A stretch of DNA of 64,000 nucleotides, taken from Actinoplanes flavus. Lineage in GTDB: Bacteria > Actinomycetota > Actinomycetes > Mycobacteriales > Micromonosporaceae. Under the pieces are notes generated by a model, which saw only the letters and a program-made list of their open reading frames with translations, was not told where the DNA came from and did not search any database. The stretch is taken from contig NZ_JAGFNS010000017.1 of NCBI RefSeq assembly GCF_017592555.1, forward strand, positions 44,529 to 108,528, in the 5' to 3' direction. Of the stretch, positions 41,403 to 50,816 are shown piece by piece. The number at the start of each line of letters is the position of its first letter. Within the stretch, counting starts at the first letter, position 1. The position numbers and the translations under genes were made by a program.

Positions 41403-43817
41403 GTGCGCAAGGTGGTCGCAGGGCTGCTTGGCGCCGCGGTCGTGACCAGTGTCGGGGCGATGGCACCGACGATGGTCGCAGCGGCACCCCCCTCGGATCC
41501 AGTTCCGTCATCAGCGGCCGGCGAGGCGGCCCATGTCGATGACCATGACCTGCCCAACCCCCTTGAGGAGAAGCGCCGCGCGTTGCGTGAGCAGGCCGTC
41601 TCCGAGGTGATCAGCGGTGAGGCCAAGGTCGAGACCCGGAACGGTAGCAAGGTCGTCAATCTCGGCCGGACCTACGGCAACGGGGGCTTCGGTCACCCCG
41701 GCAAGAACCAGTACGTGGAGCTGGGCCGGGAGCAGACCGACAAGATTTTCGTGATCCTGACCGAGTTCGGTAACACGCGGCATCCGTCGTTCCCGGACCA
41801 GGACACCACGACGCAGTTCGCCGGCCCGTCGACCTTCGAGGGCCCGCTGCACAACGCCATCCCGGCGCCGGACCGGACGGTGGACAACTCGACGGTCTGG
41901 CAGGCGAACTACTCGCCGGACTACTTCCGGAAGCTGTACTTCGGCACCGGCAAGGACGTCGAGTCGGTCAAGACCTACTTCGAGACCCAGTCGTCCGGTC
42001 GCTACAGCGTCGACGGCCAGGTCTCCGACTGGGTCAAGGTGCCCTACAACGAGGCCCGGTACGGCCGGTCGAACGACAACCCGGCCGACGCCAACGGTGA
42101 CGACCCGGCGGTCTGCGCCAGCAGCAACTGCACCAACGTGTGGGCGCTGGTCCAGGACGGCGTGAACCAGTGGTACGCGGACCAGAAGGCGGCCGGCAAG
42201 ACCGAGGCCCAGATCAACGCCGCGCTCAAGGAATACGACGTCTACGACCGGTACGACTTCGACGGCGACGGCAACTTCAACGAGTCCGACGGCTACCTGG
42301 ACCACTTCCAGATCGTCCACTCCGGTGGCGACCAGGCCGACGGCGACCCGTACCAGGGTGAGGACGCGGTCTGGAGCCACCGCTGGTACGCCTACTCCAG
42401 CAGCGCCGGCGTGACCGGCCCGGACTTCAACAAGCTGGGCGGCGCACAGGTCGGCACGAGTGGCCTGTGGGTCGGTGACTACACCATCCAGCCGGAGAAC
42501 GGTGGCCTGAGCGTCTTCGTCCACGAGTACGCGCACGACCTCGGCCTGCCGGACGACTACGACACCAGCGGTGGCGGCGACAACAACAGCGAGCACTGGA
42601 CGCTGATGGCGCAGAGCCGTCTCAGCGCCAAGAACGACGAGGGCATCGGCACCCGCCCCGGCGACCTCGGCGCGTGGAACAAGCTCCAGCTGAACTGGCT
42701 CAACTACGAGACCGTCAAGGCAGGCGCCAAGAAGGTCGTCAACCTGGGCCCGGAGGAGTACAACACCAAGAAGAAGCAGGCCGTCGTGGTGAACCTGCCG
42801 GACAAGCCCGTCACCACCGACCTCGGGGCTCCGTACGCCGGGTCCAAGCAGTTCTTCTCCGGCAACGCCGACGACCTGAACGTCTCGCTGTCCACGCCGA
42901 TCGACCTGACCGGCAAGACGACCGCCAGCTTCAACGCCAAGGGCCGCTACGCGATCGAGCTGGACTACGACTACCTCTACGCCGAGGCCTCCACCGACGG
43001 TGGCGCGAACTGGACGAAGCTCGACGGTACGGCCGCGGGCGCGCCCTTCGTCAAGGACGGCGCCGGTGCTCCGGCGATCAGCGGCACGTCCGCGGGCGCC
43101 TGGGTCGACATCACCGTCCCGCTGAACGCGTACGCCGGTAAGAAGTTCGACTTCCGGCTGCGCTACGTGACCGACGGTGGCGTCTCGGAGGGTGGCTTCT
43201 TCGGCGACGAGCTGACCGTCACCGCCGACGGCGCCGTGCTCGGCACCGAGGGCGCCGAGGGCACCCCGACCTGGACGCTCGGCGGGTTCACGATCGTGGG
43301 CGCCACCGTCACCCAGAACTTCGCGAACTACTACATCGCCGGTTACCGCAGCTACACGTCCTACGACAAGTACCTGGCGACCGGGCCGTACAACTTCGGC
43401 TTCCTGAACACCAAGCCGGACTGGGTGGAGCACTACAACTACCAGCAGGGCCTGCTCATCTCGTACTGGGACACCTCGCAGGTGGACAACAACACCAACG
43501 AGCACCCGGGTGTGGGCCGCAACCTCTACGTCGACGCCCACCCGAAGCCGTTCCTGAACCCGAACGGGGTTCCGTGGCGGTCGCGGGTCCAGGTGTACGA
43601 CGCGCCGTTCAGCTTCTACCCGACCGACGGGATGAAGCTGCACCTCAACGGTGTCGAGTCGGTGGTCAAGCCGCTGCCCGGCAACCCGATCTTCAACGAC
43701 AAGGACAAGTACTTCTACGAGGAGCTGCCGAACCACGGCGTCAAGCTCCCCGCGGTCGGCGTCAAGATCGCGGTGCTGAGCCAGGTCGGCACGTCCATGA
43801 CGGTCGCCATCCTCTGA
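41403..43817 (+). CDS. Secreted M6-family metalloprotease (immune inhibitor A-like)
   Basis: A 804-residue exported zinc protease. The signal peptide spans residues 1 to about 27 (ends VAAA). A propeptide follows, then the catalytic domain with HEYAHDLGLPDDYD (His374, Glu375, His378), the HExxHxxGxxD zinc site. An EF-hand-like DFDGDGNFNESDG lies near 285, and a C-terminal immune-inhibitor domain includes VNLGPEEYN and IAGYRSYTSYDKYL. It degrades extracellular proteins. The GTG start has GGAGG 9 nt upstream. A promoter-embedded palindrome upstream suggests tight repression. Codon use is strongly GC-biased, typical of high expression. Confidence 0.93.
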   Translation: MRKVVAGLLGAAVVTSVGAMAPTMVAAAPPSDPVPSSAAGEAAHVDDHDLPNPLEEKRRALREQAVSEVISGEAKVETRNGSKVVNLGRTYGNGGFGHPGKNQYVELGREQTDKIFVILTEFGNTRHPSFPDQDTTTQFAGPSTFEGPLHNAIPAPDRTVDNSTVWQANYSPDYFRKLYFGTGKDVESVKTYFETQSSGRYSVDGQVSDWVKVPYNEARYGRSNDNPADANGDDPAVCASSNCTNVWALVQDGVNQWYADQKAAGKTEAQINAALKEYDVYDRYDFDGDGNFNESDGYLDHFQIVHSGGDQADGDPYQGEDAVWSHRWYAYSSSAGVTGPDFNKLGGAQVGTSGLWVGDYTIQPENGGLSVFVHEYAHDLGLPDDYDTSGGGDNNSEHWTLMAQSRLSAKNDEGIGTRPGDLGAWNKLQLNWLNYETVKAGAKKVVNLGPEEYNTKKKQAVVVNLPDKPVTTDLGAPYAGSKQFFSGNADDLNVSLSTPIDLTGKTTASFNAKGRYAIELDYDYLYAEASTDGGANWTKLDGTAAGAPFVKDGAGAPAISGTSAGAWVDITVPLNAYAGKKFDFRLRYVTDGGVSEGGFFGDELTVTADGAVLGTEGAEGTPTWTLGGFTIVGATVTQNFANYYIAGYRSYTSYDKYLATGPYNFGFLNTKPDWVEHYNYQQGLLISYWDTSQVDNNTNEHPGVGRNLYVDAHPKPFLNPNGVPWRSRVQVYDAPFSFYPTDGMKLHLNGVESVVKPLPGNPIFNDKDKYFYEELPNHGVKLPAVGVKIAVLSQVGTSMTVAIL

Positions 43818-43936
43818 TCCACACGGCAACACGCGGCGCCCGGGTCGAGACGGCCCGGGCGCCGTTCCACGTTCGGGAACCGATCCTCCCGGCGATTCGT
43901 CCTACCTTCGACGCCTCACCCGGGAAGGATTCAGTC

Positions 43937-44407
43937 ATGCGCGCTCGTCCTCCGTACCGGATCGCTCTGGCTTTGACGGCCGTGGCGATCGTCGCCGGTT
44001 GCGCCTCCTCCCCGTCCTCCGGCACTCTGCCGGCGTCCTCCGCGCCCTCGACGGCGCCGTCGCCGGACACGCCTTCGCCGGAACCGTCGGCGGAAGCGTC
44101 GTCGGCGGAGGCGCCGTCGGCGGCGACGCCGCTGCCGACGATCACGTTGACGAAGAAGCCGCCGAAGGAGCCCACCGACCCGCAGCCGAGCACCGGCTGG
44201 GTGACCGGAATGGTCACCCGTGGGGGTAAAGGTCCGTGCTACGGCATGATCACCGACGACGGCCAGCGGTACGCGCTCTACTCCACCGAGGGCGTCGAAC
44301 TCGCCAAAGGCGACCGGATCAAGGCCCATCTGGAGACCACCATGCTGCGCATCTACTGCGGGCCGGGCACCCTGATGGCGATGACCGAGGTGGAACAGAT
44401 CAAATGA
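43937..44407 (+). CDS. Putative lipoprotein with Ser/Pro-rich linker
   Basis: A 156-residue exported protein. The signal peptide ends in VAGC (lipobox, Cys near residue 22). A Ser/Pro/Ala-rich linker (to about residue 70) is followed by a small beta domain with paired cysteines (GPCYGMITDDGQRYALYS and IYCGPGT). The domain looks like an OB-type fold; no family was named. GGGAAGGA lies about 10 nt before the start. It sits between the M6 protease and the alpha/beta hydrolase. Confidence 0.8.
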   Translation: MRARPPYRIALALTAVAIVAGCASSPSSGTLPASSAPSTAPSPDTPSPEPSAEASSAEAPSAATPLPTITLTKKPPKEPTDPQPSTGWVTGMVTRGGKGPCYGMITDDGQRYALYSTEGVELAKGDRIKAHLETTMLRIYCGPGTLMAMTEVEQIK

Positions 44408-44473
44408 TCACGGTGTGGCTTGATTTCGGCACTGCCCGGCATCATGCGTGACAGCTGCGCTTAGGCTGACGGG

Positions 44474-45400
44474 ATGGGCGGTCGGGTGGACGAGTCGTGC
44501 GTGCTGACGGAAGGGCCGTGGAAGCACCGGTTCGTCGGCGCGAACGGCAGCCGGTTCCATGTCGCTGAGGTCGGCGCCGGCCCGCTCGTGCTGTTCCTGC
44601 ACGGCTTCCCCGAGTTCTGGTGGGCCTGGCACGACATCATGGTCCGCGTCGCGGACGCCGGCTTCCGGGCCGCCGCCATCGATCTGCGTGGTTACGGTGC
44701 GAGCGACAAACCACCCCGGGGGTACGACGGTTACACCATGGCCGCCGACGTCACCGGCCTGATCCGGGCTCTCGGCGAACGGTCGGCCACCGTGGTCGGC
44801 GCGGGCGCCGGCGGCATGATCGGCTGGGCGGCCGCCTCGTTCCACCCGAAACTCGTCAACCGGCTCGTGGTGCTCGGCGCGGCGCATCCGCTGCGGTTGC
44901 GGGCCGCCCTCTTCGCCGACCCGCGGGGCCAGCTCTCCGCGTCGGCGACCGTCCTGCGCTTCCAGGTGCCGCGCTTCGAGCACGTGCTCACCCGCGACGA
45001 CGCCGCCCTGGTCGGCGAGCTGATGACCCAGTGGTCCAGCCCGCGGTTCGCGGCCTCACCGGAGTTCGCGGAGTATTCGGCCCGCTGCCGGGAGGCCATG
45101 CAGATCCCGCAGGCGTCGTTCTGCGCGCTGGAGGCGTACCGGTGGGTGGCGCGCAGCGCTCTGCGACTCCAGGGCTACCGGTTCGTGAAGCTCATGCAGC
45201 GGCCGTCCAGTGTGCCGACCCTGCAACTGCACGGCGAGCTGGACACCGCGGTGCTGCCCCGCACCGCACAGGGTTCGGGACGCTACGTGACCGCCCCGTA
45301 CGAGTGGCGGCTGATTCCGGAAGCCGGGCACTTCCTCCATCAGGAGGCGCCGGACATGGTCACCGGCGAGATCCTGCGCTGGCTCAAGACCCCATCCTGA
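44474..45400 (+). CDS. Alpha/beta hydrolase (epoxide-hydrolase-like), nucleophile missing
   Basis: A 308-residue protein of the epoxide hydrolase/haloalkane dehalogenase fold. The oxyanion motif LHGFPEFWWAWH is near residue 46, the acid is in LHGELDTAV, and the catalytic His is in EAGHFLHQ near 290. At the nucleophile elbow, where the family has GHDWGG or GxSxG, the sequence is VGAGAGGMIG, so residue 111 is Gly. It may be inactive or use another chemistry. The ATG at 44474 lies 6 nt after TAGGCT (44462-44467), implying leaderless expression. Position near acs recalls Mycobacterium ephE. Confidence 0.85.
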   Translation: MGGRVDESCVLTEGPWKHRFVGANGSRFHVAEVGAGPLVLFLHGFPEFWWAWHDIMVRVADAGFRAAAIDLRGYGASDKPPRGYDGYTMAADVTGLIRALGERSATVVGAGAGGMIGWAAASFHPKLVNRLVVLGAAHPLRLRAALFADPRGQLSASATVLRFQVPRFEHVLTRDDAALVGELMTQWSSPRFAASPEFAEYSARCREAMQIPQASFCALEAYRWVARSALRLQGYRFVKLMQRPSSVPTLQLHGELDTAVLPRTAQGSGRYVTAPYEWRLIPEAGHFLHQEAPDMVTGEILRWLKTPS

Positions 45401-45773
45401 GCAGCCCCTTAGGCTCGCCTTAAGTGATCTTTAGAGGACCGGTCAAAGCCGCTTCACCTCGCTTAGTGTCACGGGCGTGGCAGTGGTGGCATCGCTCCCA
45501 GACACGCCACTCAGCGTAGCCGCCGGAAGGGTCCATGAATTCGAGGCACCTGCCTCCGCTGACCAACACCCGTCCCCACCGATCTGCCGGCGACCCCCGA
45601 ACGACCCCGTCGGCTCAGATCTCCGGGTGCCGCTGCACCCCACCCGTCCGGACCGATGCCCGGTGACCATTCCCCTTTCTCTCCTCGCCGGTCACCGGGC
45701 GCCGGAACGGACAAGGGCTCCCCGCCTCATGGGCGGGGAGCCCTTCCTGACTTCCGTGTCCCGGCGCGCCGGA
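45401..45773. other. Intergenic region, no clear gene
   Basis: A plus-strand frame starts at a GTG near 45477 (protein VAVVASLPDTPLSVAAG...) and stays open for more than 300 codons, but runs through the strong hairpin at 45713-45745 and into an opposite-strand gene, so it is not supported as a gene. No promoter motif was certain. Confidence 0.5.
45713..45745 (-). terminator. Strong bidirectional terminator
   Basis: AAGGGCTCCCCGCC (45713-45726) pairs perfectly with GGCGGGGAGCCCTT (45732-45745), 14 bp, loop of 5. It lies 29 bases past the stop of the minus-strand gene 45774-46136. Confidence 0.88.
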
Positions 45774-46136
45774 TCAGACCCGGTGCTCGTAGCGGTCGCG
45801 AACCTCGCCGGCCGGAGCCCAGCCCTGGTAGACGCCGTAGTCGAACTCCTCGAGCCCGAGCTGGCGGGCCACCGGGGCGCGGCCGCCGGTGTACTCCAGG
45901 CGCAGCCAGTTGTCGGCCTCGGCCAGGACGATGAACGGCTCACCCCGCCAAGTGCAGAGGGTACGGACGTAGGACATCTCGTCGTACTCGTCCGGCTCCA
46001 GGACCCGCACGAACCGGCCCGGCCGGATCTCCTCGAAACCGTCGAGCGGGGTGCTGCTGTAGATCCGGACCCGGTCGCCGTCGGGCGCCGCGTCGAACTC
46101 CTGCCCCTGCCACGAGACCACGTAGCCGTCGCGCAT
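45774..46136 (-). CDS. Hypothetical protein coupled to the SseB-domain gene
   Basis: A 120-residue soluble protein beginning MRDGYVVSWQGQEFDAAPDG. It is acidic, rich in aromatic residues (Trp, Tyr) and beta-strand patterns such as EPFIVLAEADNWLRLEYTGG. No family was recognised; the type is found beside type VII secretion genes, and immunity- or chaperone-like roles are possible. Its ATG at 46136 overlaps the SseB gene's stop (ATGA), so the two are co-translated. A strong terminator follows. Confidence 0.7.
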   Translation of the reverse strand: MRDGYVVSWQGQEFDAAPDGDRVRIYSSTPLDGFEEIRPGRFVRVLEPDEYDEMSYVRTLCTWRGEPFIVLAEADNWLRLEYTGGRAPVARQLGLEEFDYGVYQGWAPAGEVRDRYEHRV

Positions 46137-49100
46137 CACTGCTCACCCACCCGGCGCCACAGCGGGCCGTCCGCGTCGAAGATCGCCATCATCCGCTCGT
46201 TGCCGTCCGCGTCGATGCGCCACAGCTGCGCGCCGTGCGGCAGCCGGACACTGTCCACCTTGAACTCCGCGACGACGTCACGGCCCTCACCGGGCGCGAA
46301 CCCGTTGCCACGGAACGGGGGACGCTCGATCACCCAGCCGTCCATGGCACGCAGCGCCTGCTCGTTCTGCCCGCCGTACGGGATCCGGTACAGGCTCGGC
46401 CGGTACGCCGGCCAGCGCAGCACGAACGCCTCCTTGGCGTCCGGCTGGAACGGGGACCCCTCGTAGTACAGCCCCAGCGCGCCGAACAACTCCCCCGGAG
46501 TGCCCAGGTGCTCGACCTCGGAGGACCGGTGCACGAAACCGGCCACCCGGTCGTAACCCCGGTCCAGGTAGTAGTCGACCTGCTCGGCGGAGATCGTCTT
46601 CTGCATGACGGTGGCCTGCTGCGCCTCGTCGCTGGCGGGTTCCGGAGCCGGCACCGGAGCGGCCGGCGTCTCGGCGACCGCGCTCTCGACGGGCTCGGCG
46701 CCGAGACCAGCCTCGGTGGCCCAGTTGGCCAGCGCGATGATCTGGGCGCCCGGGTACTTCGCCCCCACCGGCGTGCCCGGGTTCACGGCGAACGACCAGG
46801 CCGGGTCGGGCCAGTTCCGGATCAGCTCGTAGAAGCGGACCCCGACCGTACGGGTCGGCTCGCCGAAGTGCTCGGAGAGACGGTCCTTGCTGGTGAAGAC
46901 GATGAGGTAACGCTCGCCCTCCACCTCCTCCGGCAGGAAGGCGAAGCCGGACTCGCCGGGCGCGCTGCCCGGACGGGAGTGGCTGGCGACCGGCACCAGG
47001 ACATTGGCGAGCAGCAGCGTCGACAGGAAGACGTCGGTGTTGCCGGCGTCCGCGGCATCCTGCAACTCGCGCTCGACATCGTTGGCCGGGACGAACTCGT
47101 CGGCAGCCGGCCCGCGTGCCCCGGTCGAGGAACCGGCGACACCCAGGTTGGAGGCCCCGGGCGGGGTGTAACCGGTGGTCGAGACGGGCAGCGCCTGCGT
47201 CGCGAAGGCCTGCGTCGCATAGGCCGACGCCGGGCTGCCCTGCGGCGGCAGACCGTAGGCGATCGGGCTGGGCGCCGTCGCCGGGTAACCGACGGCCGCG
47301 GCCGGAACGGCGGAACCCTGGCCGGGCCGGTCGAACCCGGCCCCGGCCGGGGCCGGGTAGGCCCGGTCGGCACCCGCGGCGCCCGGGATCACCGGCGGAA
47401 TCAGATTCGTCTTCGTCGTGGCCGCGGGATGGTCCTCGGGGATCGGCGCGACGGGCGCGGGCGCGATCGAGGGCGGCGGCCCGGAGGGGCCGAAACGGTC
47501 CGCGGACGACGGCGGGGCCGCGCGCTCCCAGGCCGGATCGGTCGCCGGGGCGCGGTTCGCATCCAGCGCCTGAGCGGCGGCGGCCATCGAGGCGGGACGC
47601 TCGGACGGCGGGGTGACCTGGCGGCGCGGCAGGGCGTTACCGAGCCCCGCGCTGTCCGCTCCCGGACCAGCGAGATCGTGACCACCGAGCGCCGGCCCGG
47701 ACGGGCTGACCGGCTGCGGGCCCGCGGCCGGGGCGGAGCCGCCACCGGCCGAACCCGGACCGAACCCGGATCCGGCGGCCCCGGGACCGAACCCGGCCCC
47801 CGAACCGCCCGGACCGAACCCGGACGCGGGCGAACCCGGACCGAAACTGGGCGCGGGCGAACCCGGAACAGGCCCGGCACCCGGCGAACCCGGACCAAAA
47901 CCGGACGCGGGCGAACCCGGAACAGGCCCGGCACTCGACGAACCCGGACCAAAACCGGACGCGGGCGAACCCGGACCGAAACCGGGCGCGGGCGAACCCG
48001 GACCGAAACCGGGCGCGAGCGAACCCGGACCGAAACCGGGCGCGGGCGAACCCGGAACAGGCCCGGCACTGGACGCACCGACCCCGAAATCGGGGGCGGC
48101 GGGTGACCCCGGAGCAGACCCCGCGTAGGCGCCGGGACCGGAACCGGGTGCCGGCAAGGCGGCAGCGGGACCACTCGCGGGAGAGGCGGGACGAATCGCG
48201 GGCGCCGACCGACCGGCGTTGCTCACATTCGTCGAGGACGGGACGAACCCGGCCATGCTCGACATGGAACCGCCGCCGGAAGACTGCCCGGGCTGGCGCC
48301 GCGGCAGAGCGGGGCCCCCGATCGGCGAACCCGACGACGGCGCGCCGCCGAATCCGGCACCTGCGGGCGGGCCACCGCTGAACGGAGCACCCGCGGGCGG
48401 GGCGCTGGCGGGCGGCGCACTGGCCGGGAGGGTGCCGCTGGGCGGACCGCTCGCCGGGCGGGCGCCGGTGTTCCCCGTCCAGCCCGGGTTCATCTGCGCC
48501 TCGGCCGGGTCATACGGCGCGACGTGCTCGGGCACCGGCGGCGTGTTGGCCATCGGGGTGCGCACCGGCAGCGGCGCACGCAGGTCCTGGAGTGGCCCGC
48601 GCGGGTCCTCCTCGGGGCTGAACGGCATACCGGGCCGATCCCACCCGGGCGTGGCCATGCCCGCCCCGGACGTGCTCCGGCCGGACGGGATCCCGGACGA
48701 CGGAACCGCCGACGCCGGCGCGAGACCGGGCGGAACGGACCCCGGGGCAGGCGGCACCGGATAGGCCGCGGGCGCGGGCGGAGCCTCGTAGCCGGCCGGC
48801 GGTGGGTAGCCCGCGGGCGAGGGAGGAGCCGGCGGCTGATAGCCGGCGGGAGCGGGCGGCGCCTGATAACCCGCGGGAGCAGGGGGAGCCGGCGGCTGGT
48901 AGGCCGGGGACGGCGGCGGAGCCGGCGGTTGGTAGGCCGGGGAGGGCGGCGGAGCCGGCGGTTGGTAGGCCGCGGGAGCCGCTGTCTCGGCCGGCGCGCG
49001 CACCGGCAGGCCGCTGGACGCGGTCCCGCTGGGCGTCCGCACCGGCAGACCACCCGGCCCGACCGGAGGCTGAGCCAGCGGAGGCTGAGCCAGCGGAGGT

Positions 49101-49666
49101 TGAGCCGCGGGAGGCGAAGCGACCGGTGCGGCGGCCGGGCCCGCTACAGCGGCCGGCGCCTGGTCGTACGTGGGCCCACCGGCCACGTTCTCTCCGGTCC
49201 GGTTCGCTGCCAGCGCCGCCGCGCCGAGCTCCTGGATCTTGGAGGTGGTGTGCGCCTCACGCCCGGGCCCCCGGGTGGGCAGCCGCAGGTCGCCACGGGC
49301 GAGCTGCGCCACGAACCAGGCCGGCAGGTAGCCCTCGATCGGCAGGCCGGGGTTGACCGCCAGCCACCACTCGAGGTTGGGCCAGGTGTTGGCCAGCTCC
49401 GCATACGGCACCCGCCGCGCCGAACCGGTGTAGTCGGCGAGGCAGGCCCGTAACGCCGCATTCGACGTGAACGCCAGCACATGGGTACGCCCGCTGGTGC
49501 TCCACGTGCCCCAGCCCAGCGGCGCGAGGCCGGCCAGAACGTCGGCGGAGACCGGTAACAACAGGTCGACCCCGGCGAGAATGCGGAAGTAGGACTCCTG
49601 ATCGTCGGTGCGCAAGGCATCGCGCATCGCGACCTCGGCGTCCGTAGCCGGTTCCCACTCGGACAC
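46136..49666 (-). CDS. Large SseB-domain protein with proline-rich spacer
   Basis: A protein of about 1176 residues. The N-terminal part (about 1-150) and the C-terminal part (about 840-1160) each carry SseB-like folds: TWSTSGRTHVLAFTSNAAL and YLIVFTSKDRLSEHFGEP are the matching strands. Between them is a disordered Pro/Gly/Ala spacer of 600+ residues with repeats such as PGSPAPGFG and QPPAPPPSPAY. SseB-domain proteins cluster with actinobacterial ESX genes, where their function is unclear. The GTG at 49666 is chosen because GGGGAG lies at proper spacing; GTG 49672 is also possible. It is upstream of and coupled to the 45774 gene. Confidence 0.8.
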   Translation of the reverse strand: MSEWEPATDAEVAMRDALRTDDQESYFRILAGVDLLLPVSADVLAGLAPLGWGTWSTSGRTHVLAFTSNAALRACLADYTGSARRVPYAELANTWPNLEWWLAVNPGLPIEGYLPAWFVAQLARGDLRLPTRGPGREAHTTSKIQELGAAALAANRTGENVAGGPTYDQAPAAVAGPAAAPVASPPAAQPPLAQPPLAQPPVGPGGLPVRTPSGTASSGLPVRAPAETAAPAAYQPPAPPPSPAYQPPAPPPSPAYQPPAPPAPAGYQAPPAPAGYQPPAPPSPAGYPPPAGYEAPPAPAAYPVPPAPGSVPPGLAPASAVPSSGIPSGRSTSGAGMATPGWDRPGMPFSPEEDPRGPLQDLRAPLPVRTPMANTPPVPEHVAPYDPAEAQMNPGWTGNTGARPASGPPSGTLPASAPPASAPPAGAPFSGGPPAGAGFGGAPSSGSPIGGPALPRRQPGQSSGGGSMSSMAGFVPSSTNVSNAGRSAPAIRPASPASGPAAALPAPGSGPGAYAGSAPGSPAAPDFGVGASSAGPVPGSPAPGFGPGSLAPGFGPGSPAPGFGPGSPASGFGPGSSSAGPVPGSPASGFGPGSPGAGPVPGSPAPSFGPGSPASGFGPGGSGAGFGPGAAGSGFGPGSAGGGSAPAAGPQPVSPSGPALGGHDLAGPGADSAGLGNALPRRQVTPPSERPASMAAAAQALDANRAPATDPAWERAAPPSSADRFGPSGPPPSIAPAPVAPIPEDHPAATTKTNLIPPVIPGAAGADRAYPAPAGAGFDRPGQGSAVPAAAVGYPATAPSPIAYGLPPQGSPASAYATQAFATQALPVSTTGYTPPGASNLGVAGSSTGARGPAADEFVPANDVERELQDAADAGNTDVFLSTLLLANVLVPVASHSRPGSAPGESGFAFLPEEVEGERYLIVFTSKDRLSEHFGEPTRTVGVRFYELIRNWPDPAWSFAVNPGTPVGAKYPGAQIIALANWATEAGLGAEPVESAVAETPAAPVPAPEPASDEAQQATVMQKTISAEQVDYYLDRGYDRVAGFVHRSSEVEHLGTPGELFGALGLYYEGSPFQPDAKEAFVLRWPAYRPSLYRIPYGGQNEQALRAMDGWVIERPPFRGNGFAPGEGRDVVAEFKVDSVRLPHGAQLWRIDADGNERMMAIFDADGPLWRRVGEQ
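47800..48085 (-). repeat. Coding repeats in the SseB-domain gene
   Basis: About eight to nine imperfect ~24-30-base units code for PGSPAPGFG, PGSPASGFG or PGSSSAGPV. They lie in the disordered spacer and probably vary in number. Further PPAPPPSPAYQ repeats occur at 48810-48965. Confidence 0.7.
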
Positions 49667-49819
49667 GTCCACCCTCTCCCCACGCGTGCCAACGAGCCAA
49701 CTCAACGCGTATAACCTACAAGGTCAGGCCACAATCACAATGGGCGGCGGTGTGCTGACAGGTAGGTCGCGACATCGGCACGCCGGGGACGAGATCACCC
49801 ACGCCTCACAGGCGCTCAT

Positions 49820-49838
49820 TGATCGCCTGACGCGATCA
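49820..49838 (-). terminator. Hairpin after the WXG100 pair
   Basis: TGATCGC (49820-49826) pairs with GCGATCA (49832-49838), about 65 bases past the stop of the second WXG100 gene. There is no clear U tract, so this is tentative. Confidence 0.4.
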
Positions 49839-49903
49839 TTCAACAACCGATGGTAACCGCGAGAGCGGGGCAGACCATTACGCGAATGGGCGACCCCGAC
49901 AAC

Positions 49904-50197
49904 TCACTGGAACCGCTGGGTCGCCGACCGCTCGGTGTCGAGGTAGTCGTTGCACGAGTGGTCGACGGCACCCTTGATCCGCTGCAGGATGTGCGACAGA
50001 TCCTCGGAGGCCTGCCGCCACTTGGCCTGGCGCTCCGCGTACGCCTCCTGGGCCGAGCCCTCCCAGGTCTGGACCAGCGGGCCCGCGTCGCGCTCGAGCT
50101 GGTCGAGGTTCGACCGCAGCGTGTTCAGCGCCTTCTCGATGTCGGCGCCGGCCTGCTGGAGCGCGCCGAAGTTGACGAGCAGAAGACCGTCATTCAT
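49904..50197 (-). CDS. WXG100 family protein (ESAT-6-like)
   Basis: A 97-residue helical-hairpin protein. The turn TWEGSAQEAY gives the W-x-G motif at about residues 45-47, and YLDTE near the C-terminus is the YxxxE export signal. It is the second gene of a pair, 17 bases after the stop of the other WXG100 gene. The two would form a heterodimer exported by the ESX machine, whose EccE subunit is encoded next door. GGAGGAAT lies before the start. Confidence 0.88.
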   Translation of the reverse strand: MNDGLLLVNFGALQQAGADIEKALNTLRSNLDQLERDAGPLVQTWEGSAQEAYAERQAKWRQASEDLSHILQRIKGAVDHSCNDYLDTERSATQRFQ

Positions 50198-50214
50198 GGG
50201 ATTCCTCCGATCGA

Positions 50215-50532
50215 TCAGAGCGGCAGAGTGAACGTGCCGCCGGTCTGGCTGACCCGGGAAGCGGCGTCGCTGTCGGCCGCGTCGTAACTGGTACCGGACG
50301 AGCGGATCGCCTCGGCGGTCTCGGCGAGCGCGTTGTTGAGGCTCTTCAGATCCGCCGCGTACTGCTGCTTGACATGCTCGAACGCGTTCGCGCCCAGGCC
50401 CTTCCAGGAGCTGCTGAGAACCGACAACTCGGACATCAGCGTGCTCAGCATGCTCTGTAGCGCGGCGTTCGTGTCGTCGAACTTGGTGGCGGTACTCGCC
50501 ATCACCGCGGCTTCGGCTTGCGTCTGCGCCAT
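50215..50532 (-). CDS. WXG100 family protein (CFP-10-like)
   Basis: A 105-residue helical-hairpin protein. SSWKGLGANAF gives the W-x-G turn near residue 43 and SYDAADSD near the C-terminus gives the YxxxD export signal. It is the first gene of the pair. GGGAGGGG lies about 9 nt upstream of the ATG. The 284-base gap to eccE serves as the promoter region for both directions. Confidence 0.88.
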   Translation of the reverse strand: MAQTQAEAAVMASTATKFDDTNAALQSMLSTLMSELSVLSSSWKGLGANAFEHVKQQYAADLKSLNNALAETAEAIRSSGTSYDAADSDAASRVSQTGGTFTLPL

Positions 50533-50816
50533 CGGACGTCACCCCTCCCGTTCAGAAATCCGATTCGGACCAACGCTTCATCGACGTGGGCCACTAGGCT
50601 AGCCGGTCGCGGCCTGGACCGGGGCCCGCCGCGAACGACATCGGCGACGACGTTAGCGGCCCGGGGCGAGAGACGGCAGTCCTGGTGACGAACCTGTGGA
50701 TAACTCCGTGATCGTTTCCGGCCCTGTGGACAGCCCCGGGTCCGGCCGCGCGCTGCCCTACGATATGGGCCGCGCATGACGGTGGAGGAACGACCAACGA
50801 CGGAGAGGGGCGGGTC

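Noticed and set aside
45412-45432. TTAGGCTCGCCTTAAG as an iron-regulator (IdeR/DtxR) box
   Set aside because: The half-site spacing is about four bases too short for the 19-base consensus, and no iron-related gene follows.
45477-46466. Plus-strand frame starting VAVVASLPDTPL
   Set aside because: It crosses a 14-bp terminator hairpin and then overlaps two well-supported minus-strand genes; only the first ~80 codons could be real and nothing supports them.
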